Notes: generated from the letters alone by a model not told the origin. Positions 22,148-34,479 are shown, counted from the stretch's first letter. The stretch: DNA of 64,000 bases from Ophioderma brevispina (GCA_023653785.1 JAMKCH010014290.1:1-64000), one strand, 5' to 3'. A program made the numbers and translations.

Positions 22148-22425
22148 TATTGCATATGCTCGGACATGTGTAATTTGTTGTAATAAGAACATTTTCGAAT
22201 CCTAATACAAAACGCGATGTGTGACTTCAGCACGCGCATATGCAATAAAATTATCCCCGTTTTATGTAATCAACGCAGCCTATCCTAGTAATTCCACTTT
22301 AATATCATACCCCTGCTTGTTTTTCTTGAATACGATAGCATCCAGTTGAAGGGGGCCTGTATATTTTCTCTAGGGTTACTAGTGACTGACGCCGAGAGTG
22401 AAATGTTCAAGTGCGAGGGGCACTA

Positions 22426-22471
22426 AACGAGAGAGAAACAGAGAGAAAAAGAGAGAGAGAGAGAAGAGGGG
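22426..22471. repeat. GA-rich microsatellite
   Basis: GAGA/GAAA run including GAGAGAGAGAGAGA near 22450-22463. Confidence 0.85.
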
Positions 22472-22479
22472 ACAGAGAC

Positions 22480-24290
22480 CAACAGAGAAAATAGGACAAT
22501 GCAGAGGCCCGGTGGAGTGGTTTGTTGCAGGCAGAGAGGAAATGCACTGCTGGAAATCAGACACTATAAACGACTTTATTTAACTTGACATAAATGTTAG
22601 ATATTAGATAATAACACTGGACCAAACATACAAATAAATATACATTGCAGTAAAATATGGCCAAATTACAGCAAAAATATAATTATTAAATACTTGAAAT
22701 TTTTTTTTATGTTTCAATTAAATTTGGGTGCCGGCTGCGTTTGAGTGGTACTTTCCTGGTAAATAAAAATTGAAGAAAAAATGCCCATTGGACAACAAGA
22801 GAAATTAAAAATCTTTAAAATTACAAGTAAAACACTACAAAACATTTGCTAAAGATTTCTAACAGGTTTCATCCTTGAGGATTTTGAGGTTTATGATTGC
22901 GGGTGGCAGATGCATAAGAGAATAATGCCCAAAGCAAGATGTTGAATTTAGGCATCATTTCTCTTATGCATCCGCATAAACCTTAAACTGTAAGACTCGA
23001 GTGCAGGGGAAGAGACAGAGAGGATAGACAGCTTTGCACACTCCAATGTTATACCCAAACGTATGGTAAATCAGCCGCTGAAGTTGAACGAATGCTGAAT
23101 CCAAAGAAGACAAGATGCACGACTCGCATTGAAATAGATCATCCCCCTCCTTTCCGCTCAATGAATGGCACATCATCACGGAAGTACACACACTGGCCAA
23201 AATTATATTGCAACATTTCAAAAAACATTTATATTCAAAAATTGATTTAAATTGTACCAGGAGTTCTTGCATCCATATCACGTAATTATTATAAAAGTTA
23301 TTATTTGTTTCAAACAGTATGCCCTTTTCCTTTCCCAGAATCAAAGAGTGCGAAAAACGTTTTGATTTGATTGTCATGGCTTCATAAATTGGCGAGTTTA
23401 AATGAGCTTTCTAATGGACAACTTGCCTCCAGAAGACGTACAGAACGTCGTGGCTTGCCAACTAATTTTTAATGAATTGTATGATTAGTCGGATCTACTG
23501 TAAATGTTTATGCAAAAACTAAATGAGAATACTGTCAATAGAAGATTGGAGGCACGTCCATCACCCTTGGACTCAGGCAATTGTTTGATGGCTAAAAAAG
23601 GTCACGTGATAACTCAAACACAGACTTTGTGGCTGTTTGTCATACATTTGAACGCTTTAAGTATAGATATGATTTATGTAAATCATGTGATTTATCAGTC
23701 GAATTGCACTTCGGATGTCTTCCTGAATTTTTCCCACAATTTTTTTTCGAATATCACCAGTGTTCCATCGATTGACTTTATCATCCGTAACTTTTACGTA
23801 AACCCGTAACTAACCCTTGCTATTTTGAACCAGTTCTTTCTTTTGTTTGGTGTCTGTATTCCGTCTGAGTCCAATTGGGGCAGCACATTTTCCTTTAATC
23901 CGCCAACGTAGGGAACATGACAACAAATCAAACGGTTTTTGTTTGCCATCTTAGCTTCTGGGGAATAACATCTGTTGGTATGAAAAACACAACTTTTGGC
24001 ATTCAATGCGTAATTTCGATACGAAATCCATGGATAATGTGAATCAATTTGTGATTATGAATGTCATTTTCCTGCATGTGCAATACTTTTGGGCAGTGCG
24101 TGTAGATAATTTTAAATAACTGTGGTCCTTTACGTACTTGATATAGCAGAAATGATTTCTTGACAAGAAAACGACAAACTTGGAGTGCCTGATATCATAT
24201 GGAAGTCTGACGTCTCCAGAACAACTGAAATTGCCTTATTCAGGACCTGTGTGGAAAGCATCTTAATATTGTGCAGAATGGACTATTGAA
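22480..24290. other. Low-repeat intergenic DNA, no gene recognised
   Basis: This is one of the quieter stretches. A minus-strand open frame of 137 codons (22964-23377) contains a Cys-rich part but no motif I recognise. A 24-codon frame starting at 23414 is too short to call. No repeat family was matched. Confidence 0.4.
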
Positions 24291-24299
24291 GGAATAATA

Positions 24300-24602
24300 G
24301 TAATACACTTGATTTTAATAAAGCGCCGTTTCATCGATCACTGCCGCTGTTGCCTATTATTATTACGCTGCCATCAGGAAATCGTCACAATCATTCGCTT
24401 CGAACCTAGGTAGGCAGCTGGCCAAGCGCACAATCCATCCGCACTTAGATTGTAATATTCCCCCTAACCTACCCGACGAGGCAATGAGGTAAAGTGCTTG
24501 CCCAAGTGCACAACACATTTGTCGCAGCGGGGCTCGAACCCGGAACCCTTCTACATGCCTGACGAGTCGGCCGTCATAATCTACTGGACCAGCAAGACTC
24601 CA
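24300..24602 (-). mobile_element. tRNA-derived SINE (minus strand)
   Basis: On the minus strand the head has an A-box match TGGTCCAGTAG (24581-24591) and an exact B box GGTTCGAGCC (24531-24540), at tRNA-like spacing. The body follows with TGCACTTGGGCAAGCACTTTACCTC (24486-24510). The TTGGGCAAG..CACTT block is a hallmark of SINEs found across deuterostomes and other animals. The tail boundary near 24300 is uncertain. The head would be read by RNA polymerase III; the copy is probably old. Confidence 0.7.
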
Positions 24603-24769
24603 GCTTAGTTCAAAACATCTCCTGAAAAAAATATGAAATTTAATGTTAATTCACAGAGGAGAGCACTTCGCTTGGGTCTTGCTTTCCAACAAATTTAAGG
24701 ACCAGATTATATCATACATTCTTCTGTGAAGACTTTCATGTCCAAGGGAAGTATGTCACGGGTCTCAAA

Positions 24770-24797
24770 GGATGATGATGATAATGATGATGATGAT
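24770..24797. repeat. (GAT)n patch
   Basis: GATGATGATGATAATGATGATGATGAT-type trinucleotide repeat, one interruption. Confidence 0.85.
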
Positions 24798-24924
24798 CAT
24801 TGTATATATTTTTTTTAATGTTAGTTTGTATTTGTTGTATTTTTAGAATTATTCTGAACTGTTGATTGTATATTTTTGTTTTTACCGGTATGCCAAATAT
24901 TAAACTCAACTGAAATAGCTATCT

Positions 24925-25095
24925 CGCGGGGTATAGACATACCTGCCAAAAGACACCCTATTTTGAGTCCGTTCTCACCCAAAGACCAAAATATTTTATA
25001 TATCGCTGTCAATAGAAGACACAGAAGCTTGTTCTGCACTCGCAACTTTTAGATAAAAAGTTACTTCAAAATTGCGAATTAACCATAATGTGGTT
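24925..25095 (-). mobile_element. AAAGACCC-module element, partial copy
   Basis: This shares the sequence TCACCCAAAGACCAAAATATTTTATAT, GTCAATAGAAGA, and TAGATAAAAAGTTACTTCAAAATTG with 25863-25957. The match is a local repeat pair and the first motif links it to the dispersed AAAGACCC family. The boundaries are approximate. Confidence 0.5.
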
Positions 25096-25719
25096 GGTCA
25101 AGTTCCTTATGAGTTTCTCCGGCTATCTGCAATAAAGATCAGAAAAAAACAAGACCATCACGGTAACTTTCGAAGCTAGTTAACAACGAAGATGGTGCAT
25201 GTTATAGTTTCTTACGTTTGTAAGACTCTGATATTCGATTCAGTGTCCTTATTGCATTATATAACTTGATCAAATAACAGTCGTAGTATATCTGCATGAA
25301 CTTGACATGCAGTTCGGATTGAGTTTATAATATAGATTTTCCCTGACCTTATAAAAACTTCTCAGTCCTCGCCGGAATGTCCGGCGTCTTTTCAGGCTTA
25401 CGGTGCATCGCTATTGACCGTCAATACGGGAAATTAAAATTGTCTTTAACTGCTCTACAGTAAACGCACTTGCCAATACCGGGCTCCCCATCTATAATGT
25501 TTATTTAACAATAGTAAATTGGTATGGACGACGGACCATGTTATGTTTAATTATACGGCAGATACGTGAAAGGTCAGTAAAAACAGGAAAAGCGTCGCTT
25601 TGACGGAAAGGTCACTACAGCAAAGCTTATATAATAGGTTGAGGCTGATAAGAACTGATGGATGTATAATAATGGTTCGATGGATCTGATGAATTGATTT
25701 GAATGTGAAGGTATTCCAT

Positions 25720-25957
25720 CCCGGGGGCACTCACATATGAAATGAATATATGGTGTAAGGCTGGCGCTTTCAAACCATGAAGATTCATTCGGGTTCTTTA
25801 TAGAATAAAAAAGGGTTCTTTAGACATGAAAATGGCTCTTGGTAGAACCTTAAACTTTAGGACAAACCCAAAGACCAATTTTTTTTATATCACAGTCACC
25901 AGAAGATACAATGTTTAGATAAAAATTACTTCAAAATTGTAAATTAACCCAGATATT
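25720..25957 (-). mobile_element. AAAGACCC-module dispersed element, copy c
   Basis: This begins with a short G run (CCGGGGGCACTC) and TGGTGTAAGGCTGGCGCTTTC, the reverse complement of the right part of copy a. It continues into GGGTTCTTTAGACATG and ACCCAAAGACC motifs. It is diverged, but the order is preserved. Confidence 0.55.
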
Positions 25958-25965
25958 CCATTAAG

Positions 25966-26354
25966 AAGAAGAAGAAGAAAATGATGATGATGACAACAAT
26001 GACGATGACAACTGCAGCAGTGACAATAACGATTATATGGTGACGATAAAACTACAAAGCTGATGATAATATTGATGATTATCATCATCAGCTGAAAATG
26101 GCGATGAATGATAACAATGATACAACTATGGTGATCATATACTTAGTATATAAAGGAAACGTTTGGCAACCAAAATGGCGATAATAATGATGACAATGAT
26201 GGTGATTATAGAAAAACATTCAAGCGATGATAATGGTGGTGGTATTGATGATAAAGTGAGAGATTGACCTAAAACCCTATCATAGGCAATTTGTCTTTCT
26301 CTCGCCAAATATGACGATGATAAGAATGACAATAATGCAACTGTAATGGTGATC
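25966..26354. repeat. Degenerate GAT/ATG-rich region
   Basis: Repeated GATGAT, AATGATGA and GACGATGA patches, starting with AAGAAGAAGAAGAAG, spread over nearly 400 bases with interruptions. Looks like an aged trinucleotide array that has accumulated substitutions. Confidence 0.65.
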
Positions 26355-27313
26355 ATAGAGAAATGTTTTCATGGACGAGTAATTACGCAAAAAGCCCTCC
26401 ATATGGTTCCCGTTTGAACAGATGTGAATGAAAGAACTGTAACTATATACTTAAAGCTTAGCTAAGGACACCAAATGTGGATGGGCTAGAATGGTATTCT
26501 GATTTGAACTCTGAAAATAATAAGAGAACGCATATTTGAAGTCGATTTTTTCGATATGTCCAAGATATTCCCATACTTGTATTACTTTAAATAATATTTT
26601 ATAATATTATTCATGACCTATTTTGTGGCGGTTTGAGAAAAATTCGACACATTGATAACAGTTCACTGTAATTTAAGACATGACTTCCTTTAACAAAAGA
26701 AAACATAAAACGATGTGCCACACTATATATAATCCATAAAGATACTACGTCCCTTGAGCCCGACATCGCTCCGTCAAATTTTAAGTCATCTGCATCCGAG
26801 AGCATACATACGCGGTCCTTCCAATCATAGTGTTTTGATAGTGTGCGTCGTTTTGGATGTTGCTGCTGATACTCTTGTTACTACTGTTAACTTTTCTGCT
26901 GCTAATATCACATTTTTTTTACCAGATTTTAGTCCGTAAACTCTAAGAAACAAAGGTGTCTTCAATCGATGTTAAAAAAACCGATTTTTGTCCTATCTTA
27001 TAACTGAAAAAACCCTTTTAGTTAGTAAAATCCTGTAAACATTGGTTACAAGAATGAGACCTCCCTTCCGTTCTCGAATGAAACGGAAATCGAGCAAAAA
27101 AAAAAATGGCACGGTCCAAAATTCCTGAACTTTTGATACACAATATCCACATATTTGTTTTTATTGTTAAACGATGCGTTAATGTGTGGAATGAAGCTTC
27201 CACATGTTTCCAAGTCTGAAATAAACGATTCTGTTAGATGCCTCCCAAAGTGTGCATTTTCGTAATTTTAGAAGAACCTTTTCTTCAAAGAAACCGTTTA
27301 AAAGGCTGCACAT

Positions 27314-28037
27314 TACAGGGGATAAGGGAATAGATTTTTCGAAATACCATTTTCCAAATCAAGCATGAATGGCATTTAAATGAATTCCCAACAATCCTAG
27401 TCTTAGGTCAGTGGTTTTTGAGATGGCTTCCCAAATGACTGAAATTCTTCGGGAAGCCCATCCAAAACCACCAACTTTGGTGTTCTTTCCTTTGCTGAAT
27501 CTACAAGAATGGAAAGATTTTTAATTGCCTAGCACTTAGACATGTCGTTCAACAACCAGAATAAAAAAGAAAACAAGATATGTCTTCTGACATCATTTGA
27601 AATTTTTTGAATTTTTTTTAAATCATATAATTATCTAAAACCCATTTAAATGTGGTATCTCGAAAAAGCTTATTTTCATTATCTTTATTTGCTGCCAAAG
27701 ATCATTCCAAATCGTTTTTAAGTATATGCCGAGATACAGTCTTATCGAATCACGAATCTGCAAGTGAATACATACCTGATTTTCCTTCTGACACTGATTT
27801 CCTTCGCTGAACGCCGTTCATTTCAATGTGAAATCCGTGGACAGAGAGCAAAACCGACCTACGTGATTCGACGACTCTAGCTCGGTCTATACCCTAACCG
27901 ATGTGAATGATCTTTGCAAGTAAATTAAAAGATAATAAAAACCCCGCTTTCAGATGATACCAAGTATGTTAGATATATGTTATTTTAAAATCAAAAGGGC
28001 GGACACCATCAGGGCAATTTTTTTTACTCACCCTGTA
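27314..28037. mobile_element. Tc1/mariner-like MITE with CAGGGTG end
   Basis: The right end on the minus strand is TACAGGGTGAGTAAAAAAA (28018-28037), a form typical of TA-flanked Tc1/mariner-type elements. A candidate left end, TACAGGGGATAAGG, lies at 27314. The right 250 bases are homologous to 43105-43347, sharing TTCGC(C/T)(T/G)AACGCCGTTCATTT and the ATCAGGG..TTTTTACT end. The right end and the homology are solid; the left boundary is a guess. Confidence 0.55.
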
Positions 28038-28039
28038 TA

Positions 28040-29110
28040 AGTCCCAAGTCTTCCTGGTAAGTTACGTGCCTAGAATAAAAGACTGCAAAATAGAATAAGT
28101 CCTAAAATAAAATGTTCTTTCACAAGGTACTTCCTAAAGTTCATTAAAATATGTCGCCTGAACGCCAGTTTTTTGTGAAAATGCCTTATTTTGAAGCGTC
28201 TTCCTGGTAAGTCATTACGGTACCTTAGAGACATATGTAAAGATTATTTTCCCAAGTAACGACACGGTGTTAATTTTGTCAATTTTTAGTATACTTAAAA
28301 CATTTCTGGAGAGTAATATATGAATCTCGTAGGTTTATTATAAAAATCAAACCTTCATTTAATAATTTTTCTTTCACGTTTACGAAAATACATGATTTCA
28401 CATACTAAAAAATAGTTGTACTCTTAAACATACCGAATCGGCCTATAGAAACAATTTCCATCTCTTTATACATTGCAAATGGCCTCTATGTACTGTACTA
28501 TACACACAGTCCCGCCTTTAAAACAACATTTCAAGAGCCACTGACCCGAGGAAAGATAATTAAAAATCATCCTGATACATGGCGCCACACGCATATGGCA
28601 GCTACTTCACTTTACCAACACTTCTGGCACTCGCAATGACGAGATTATTAGGATTCCCCTCAAAAAACTACGGACTGTTTATAACTTATTGGTTTGAAAG
28701 GTTTAAGTTAACCCACAAAAAGGTTGCAAGCAGCTTAAAATAACTCGTTGTTGGTCTATCCCATACACGTGCCACGCTCCCACAAAACAGGATTTTTTGT
28801 TTTGGTTATTTATGTTTGTGACAGTTTAGGAAGTTAACTGCCTCACAAAGACAAAGTTAAATTACGACAACTTCCCAACCGCAACAAGTCCATCTTAAGG
28901 CACATGGAATTTCATGTCTGAACATAATCAAATTTAACTAACCAATTCAATAAAATTAATTTAATACATTTTACAATACCATAGGCCATATTGCCGGGAA
29001 AAGTCAAATTTGATGTAAAATCCTACGGGAAATACGGTTAGGTTTTCTATAGAGTAATCGCCGGCCACATGAAGCAATTGATATAAACCCAAACAAAATG
29101 CACTTTGGAA
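28040..29110. other. Intergenic DNA, no feature recognised
   Basis: GTCTTCCTGGTAAGT occurs twice (28048 and 28199). Otherwise no gene or repeat family was seen. Confidence 0.4.
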
Positions 29111-29119
29111 AAATATCAA

Positions 29120-29370
29120 AGTACTTTCCAAAAAAGGCCTTAGAACCCCTCTTAAACCCTCGTAATAAATGTTGCAAATGAATTCTGAGAAACCGGTATC
29201 TACATAGAACCTTTAATGGTTCTCCTCAAAAAAACAGAAAAACAAAAGCTTTAGAGAGATATTTGAATCAATAAAAGGGTTCTTGATAACTTGTGGCATT
29301 TCTTATAAATTTAAATAAACGGTTTCATCCGAAAAAACGAACCTCTTTAGAGCCTCGCTTTTCCTAGACT
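29120..29370. repeat. AGAACC/GGTTCT inverted-module region
   Basis: Opposing modules such as TAGAACCTTTAATGGTTCTC (29205-29224), AAAGGGTTCTTG (29274) and GAACCTCTTTAGAGCC (29340) recur within 250 bases. The first is a near-perfect palindrome. The same module occurs once in copy c near 25793-25860. Likely part of an old inverted-repeat element; boundaries not found. Confidence 0.4.
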
Positions 29371-29699
29371 GTTATAACCACGATCAAAAATCGTCCATTA
29401 AAATGCATTAAGTAAGATTAAGTCCAGGAATAGTGGAGGGATAAGTTTTTTCATTCCTGTTTTTCTCAGGTCTAATCCTAATGTAAATAACCGTAATAGA
29501 CATAAAATGAGGAGATACTTTTTATGTAAATCAAATGGCAGGATATTTGTTGGTTTTAAAATCTAAACCGATCATTTTGTTGCTGAAAAAAAAATGGTCA
29601 CTGACTAACCCATGCAAAAAAATGACTAAACCAGTTATTACTTTAATTAGAGCAGACACGCCAATATTTTCACTTTGCCGATGTGGGTCGGCCGCAATT

Positions 29700-29910
29700 A
29701 ATGAAAACAAGCGCGCTTTTTCATTTTGAAGCCTGTTTAGTATAAAACACAGCATGCGTACGTTGTCGCCTCTGTGTAGCTCGTGTTGGATTCGTTTCGA
29801 ATTTTTGAAAAAAAGCCCGCATTAATGAATTAAAGTGTATACTCCGGAGAGTCGCCCGCCAGTGATTTGTTTCCAGCGTGGTTTTCTCTTGTTGCATTCA
29901 GCGAGAGTTT
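29700..29910 (+). promoter_or_regulatory. TATA-containing GC-richer patch
   Basis: TATAAAA at 29741-29747 is followed by a stretch richer in CpG than its neighbours (CGTACGTTGTCGCC, GAGTCGCCCGCC). It could be a core promoter, but no open exon follows, so support is weak. Confidence 0.15.
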
Positions 29911-30091
29911 ATTTTTTTTTTCTCTTGGCATTGTTTCATTTCTAATTTTTAAAAAACAAGCAGGGCTATGATATTAAAGGTGATGTTCTTATTTGTTGGT
30001 AGAAATTCCGAATCATAAATAGCACTCTTTTTACAAAAAGTAAAACTAGTATTAGAAGAAGATTTGTGAAAGATTTGTATGTAATCTGCAA

Positions 30092-30468
30092 TGAAGACAC
30101 TATATGTGATCTCCCCAATGATGTTCAAATATTTGAAATTGTCAAGGAATAGCTTTAAAAGTGAAGGATACGTCGTAGAATTCGTGTATGTAAGCTATTT
30201 TTGTAACTGGAAATTGACAAAAAAAGACAGAAAACAGCAAGGTTTCAAAGATAAGAATCTCCTTCAATTATGTGTAGTATGTGTAGTAGTGGCCGTAATA
30301 GGACAGTAATGGCTAAAAATATCTGATTTGTCCTTATTGGGTGGCTTTTGGTCTTACAACTTTCAGGGTATGTAGGATACCATATACTGTACAAACAAAT
30401 ACAAAATTTGATTTTTGAGCTTTTTTTTGACGATTTTCGATATAGCAACTCACCGATAGTGTCTTTAA
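30092..30468 (-). mobile_element. MITE family M1, complete copy (minus)
   Basis: The left border reads GAAGACACTATATGTGATC and the right border CTCACCGATAGTGTCTTTAA, with TTAA at 30465-30468. Between them the sequence follows the reverse complement of the 17155 copy throughout. Matching blocks include GGAATAGCTT.AAAAGTGAAGGATA, GACAGAAAACAGCAAGG, and TTGTCCTTATTGGGT. More diverged than the 11003/17155 pair. The 72-codon frame inside is incidental. Confidence 0.8.
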
Positions 30469-31137
30469 ATTAAGTGTAATATCATCTTAGAATCACAAGA
30501 AAATGCAGGAAGGGGAATATCGTTTTATAAAGCTATTTAACACGACAATGAATAGCTCTCAAAAACATCAATTATGCGAATTTTTTGGGCGATGGACGGT
30601 TACAAATTTCGCAATGCGTGCAGGAGAGATGGATGAATATAATATGTTATTGTACAATATTTAATTTTAAATTATTCGTATGATATAATATCACTGAGGC
30701 TTTTAAAAATTACCATTGATTTTAGGGATATTGTTCTTTTGTTGAAATGAAAATTTATAAAAAAAACAAACAACAACAAAACAAGAAGAGGAAAACGCAC
30801 CATAAGAACAACAACAAAGCATTCTTTTGTTCGATAAAACAGCCCATTTCTCGCCATATTGGCTATAACAAACTGCATGTATGGGGCACAAACATTGTTA
30901 GTTAAAAGCCCAACGTAAATGACTTGCACGTTTCGCCATTTAACATGTTCAGAGCTTTTAAACTAAATACGAAAAGGTCACTTTCCATATTCCTTCTTCA
31001 TGATTTTAAATAATATTTCCATTGTTGTTAAATTCACCTTTGAGACGAATTTCAGTAAGAAATGATGGAATGATTGAAAAACATTTTTATTGAGCATCGC
31101 AAAGGTTTTACATATTAATGTGTTAAGTAGGAGTGTA

Positions 31138-31408
31138 TTAAGGCTGACTCAGAGATTTCGAAATTATATATTTTTGGTATAATTAAAAAATAGTGGACCT
31201 AGAAACTAAAATACGTCACTTAAATATGCTCAATCCAAAAATTTGAAATTGAATCGGAGTTTTTCGTTTTGATTGCAGTAAGTAAACATTTATGTCTAGG
31301 TATAACAATGCCATAAATACGAAATTTTATAACAACGTTGTGATTTACTATATGAAGGCCTTTCTTTGATTTGAGCGTAGCTATTTCAACAGTGGTAACA
31401 AGCATTAT
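31138..31408 (+). mobile_element. MITE family M2, 3'-truncated copy
   Basis: This begins at TTAA (31138-31141) with GGCTGACTCAGAGATTTCG, the M2 end. It follows the family through ATAGTGGACCTAGAAA, GAATCGGAGTTTTTCGTTTTGA.TGCAGTAAGTAAACATTTATG and ACAAGCATTAT. At 31410 it stops and a Tc1/mariner-like end begins. The last about 70 bases of M2 are not found after 34740. Confidence 0.75.
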
Positions 31409-31411
31409 GTA

Positions 31412-31690
31412 AGAGTCTGTCCAAAAAAAATGCCAATCCTCGCACAGTTGGTGCTATATTTCAAAAATTACTGAGGAATTATTCAAATTTATACATTTAT
31501 TCTGAATGAAAAATTGTTCGTACAACCGGTCCATTTTGTTGTGTGATTAAGGTTCCACAGTTGTGAAAACAAAGGCTATTATGTAACCGTGTTCAATTAC
31601 TCCATTCAAGTTTGCGTTAGATCGTTGAAGCAGGTTCAACCTTGGAAAAGTGAATAAAATGTTCTTTTAACATTCCAAAAAAATCTCCTG
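31412..31690 (+). mobile_element. Tc1/mariner-like end, left member of an inverted pair
   Basis: The sequence GTCTGTCCAAAAAAAATGCC follows a TA. The next 270 bases, including CAATCCTCGCA, GAAAACAAAGGCTAT.ATGTAACCG and TTAGATCGTTGAA, match the reverse complement of 34480-34738. This is either one end of a 3.3-kb element with very long inverted ends, or a solo MITE. Confidence 0.65.
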
Positions 31691-31974
31691 GTACGAATCC
31701 AATTTTTTTGTTAAATGTTTTTAAAATGTTGAGAGAGTCGTACTGGTCTATCCTTTTCTCAACAGACTGTTCAAATTTCATCTGATTCACTGATTTTTAG
31801 AACCAAGGCGATTACGTAAGTAAGCCACAATTGAAGCCATTCCAGTTGACTGATTGAATACACAATCAAGGCATGCTAAGTATGCAGGTGCCTGTTTTTG
31901 TTTTTCTCCTGTCTCTTTCTTTCCTACTACTTACAGTTGGTTCAATTAACCCAGTAACTTGTAACTAAATATTT

Positions 31975-32714
31975 GGGGCCGTATCTCAAACGGATGTTTA
32001 AAAATAAACGGTGGTTAGGCCCCCCCTACAAACCACTGGGTTAGCTAAAGCATCTGTTTAAGAACCCCGCAGCAAGGTTAATTAAATATTTTAACAATCC
32101 GGTAGCTACATGTATTAAACGCCCGTAAATATCACCACCGAACTGTGAACCTACCTTCCGCCCATATTCATTACGTATGTGCGTCAACAATATTTATATG
32201 TCAGACATGCCTTCCGTAGTTGTAATGTAATGCACGAAGCCCACGGGTATTCAAGAATGTGCGTTACGCAAGGAGATTTAGAATTTGTTGAATGATTCAG
32301 ACAAAACCCGGGTTGTGCCGACTTGCTATATTATTCAATACTATACAGATAAACACGAGCATGAAAAATAGAGCAAAGGAAAAAAATGGAACGAGAAGAA
32401 AGAAATCAACCTGAGGACTCGGAAAAAAGAAAAGAAAGATAGAGAAATAAAGGACGGTAACTGATCAGCCAACGAGGGTATCACAGAGCTGAAAATATAA
32501 GGCATTTGACGGAAAACCTGAAGTTAAACACGCCTTAAACTACCACCGGACAAAGTCTAAGTTAAACAACATTTGTTTAGATGTTAACGATGTTCAGCTA
32601 AAATTTAAACAACGTTGAAATTAACCATGCTTTGAGAATGCGTTTATTTTAGCGAGATTGAGAATTGCGATTTAACCAGTGATTAGGTTTTTAAAATCGT
32701 TTGAGATACGGGCC
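31975..32714. mobile_element. Harbinger-like MITE with GGGCCGTATCTCAAACG ends
   Basis: The left end GGGGCCGTATCTCAAACGGA (31975) and the inverted right end GGCCCGTATCTCAAACGAT (ends 32714) are flanked by TTT on both sides (31972-31974 and 32715-32717). GGGCC-type ends with a 3-bp target duplication fit PIF/Harbinger elements, although their usual target is TWA. The 740-bp interior has many GTTTAA motifs and a purine-rich stretch at 32355-32460, with no coding capacity. Confidence 0.65.
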
Positions 32715-33096
32715 TTTAATATTAAAAACATTAAAGGAAACGCGGCCAGTTATCAGAACGAAACTGTTTAGCTATAAACGCGATTAGCTTAAAACTGCCG
32801 TAATTAAAAAATTGCGTTTAAGCAAAACGCGTTTAATTAATTTTCAACCATGTGCTTGCTTAAACAGAAGCTTAAACACGGAGTAACCTCGCCGTTTTAA
32901 GACGGTAACTTGGTATATAAAAAGGCCACCTATTGGTTTAATGGTTGAGCGCACAAAAGTGTATCATGGCTTTCCGAAGCGTTTAAGGTGATGCAAATCC
33001 AACAGGGCGGAACACGATAGCACCATGTTGTTGTCAATTGGACAGTGAAATGGGCCGTGCACTTGGAAGAAAACCACCCACACTAAAACACTTCTT

Positions 33097-33681
33097 CACT
33101 GCAAAAAACTCGGTGTTGAATATGCAAACCAGGTCGTTGTTAAGGTGTCGTGTTAATTTCGGTGTAAAGTTTAGGATTTAACATGCTCGGTGTGATGTAA
33201 ATTTGGTTATGCATTTTGGTGGTTTGCTTATGTAATGCTAGAGGTAAGCTAATATAGAAACAAAACATTACAAACAAGCAAAATTTCTACTAACATGTTA
33301 GATGTTACAGCCGTGAATAACAGTAACACCAAAAATTCGGGTGTTAATAACACCAAAGAGTGTGGTTCTCCTGGGAACCAGGAAGGGGGTTAAATTAACA
33401 CCACGTTAGTCATTTAACACCAAGAGGGTGTTAATTAACCAGTTGTGTCAATTATTTACACCAGACGGGGTTAATACATAATAACACGACATGTGGTGTA
33501 AGAGTAACACCAAGAAGTGTTATTATATATATTGTCAGACCAAAATTAGTGTTCAATATAACACATGTGGTGTAATTTTGTAAGTTTAACACCAATAGGT
33601 GTGGTCCGCTCCAAACAACCGGCCGTGGTGTTCAAATCAACACCCTCGGTGTTAAAACTAACACCGAATGTTTTGGCAGTG
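33097..33681. mobile_element. MITE built of alternating GGTGTTA / TAACACC modules
   Basis: The ends are CACTGCAAAAAACTCGGTGTT (33097) and, inverted, CACTGCCAAAACATTCGGTG (ends 33681). Inside, TAACACC and GGTGTTA-type modules alternate on both strands at least fifteen times, with TGTGG or AGTG variants. CACTG ends occur in hAT-like and other cut-and-paste elements. No matching target duplication is visible, so the superfamily is left open. Confidence 0.65.
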
Positions 33682-34028
33682 TTAAACTAGCCCCGTACCT
33701 ACTTTAAATTTCGATGCATTTTGGCTGGTTAAATTGCGTTTTTAATTTAAAATCTTTCTGGAGTTGCGTTTTACTTAAGCGATACGTTTATGTTCATTTA
33801 GCTTAAAATCGCACTTAACACCTTTTTGGCATACTGGACATCATGTCCTTTTGACAAATAGGGAATTGTCTCTGGTTCACAATGACAAAGGTCTGACAAC
33901 GTGTTTGATGTAACTTAATTGGTTTTCATGTTTTATTGTGTTGTTTGTTGTGTCTATCAAATGGTCCACATTATACCATATTATATCATAATGGTCTTCA
34001 ACATCCACTCATACCATTTCCACATTCA

Positions 34029-34150
34029 TTTGGTATTTAATCCCATCGCTGCAATTCGCCCATATTCACGTGGATTTGTCCGACACACTGAAGATAAAAC
34101 ATTTAAAAGTTTGGCCAGTGCGCTAAGTTACTAATTCCAATAGTGAGTAG
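34029..34150 (+). repeat. Local direct repeat, copy 1
   Basis: This matches 34238-34350 block by block: GGTATTTAATCCCATCGCTGCAATT, CATATTCACGTGGATTTGTCC, GAAGATAAAA, TTTGGCCAGTGCGCTAA. The copies are diverged and lie about 210 bases apart. Confidence 0.75.
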
Positions 34151-34237
34151 AAATAAACGCTGGATAAACAATAAGTGTACAAAATATTTTAGTATTAAAT
34201 AATTTGGAAATTTAGTCCCCAACCAATTTTCCCTTAA

Positions 34238-34350
34238 TTTGGTGTTTAATCCCTCCGCTGCAATTTACACTATTCACGCAGATTTGTCCAACCCACTGGA
34301 GATAAAATTTTGGCCAAGTCGCTAATTTACTATTCTAAATCTGAGTAGAG
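34238..34350 (+). repeat. Local direct repeat, copy 2
   Basis: Second copy of the 34029-34150 segment, lacking the ACATTTAAAAG patch of copy 1. Confidence 0.75.
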
Positions 34351-34479
34351 TACAAAAAAAATACTGTACATACAATAAAACCGTGGATATAATAAAACAA
34401 ATTATGATGACAAATTTTTTTTTTTTAGTAATTTATTTTTTAAAACACAAGAATAATAAAAAAAATAAAAAGTTTTTGT

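Noticed and set aside
21372..22205. 277-codon open frame rich in Pro, Ser and Leu
   Set aside because: It is a direct translation of the polypyrimidine tract; all three frames stay open for the same reason.
22964..23377. 137-codon minus-strand frame with several Cys
   Set aside because: Cys spacing does not form a known zinc-binding pattern, and there is no homologue I recognise.
27410..27460. Similarity of TGAGATGGCTTCCCAAATGA to 45253-45275
   Set aside because: The match is about 20 bases long and the flanks do not align; could be chance or a very old repeat.
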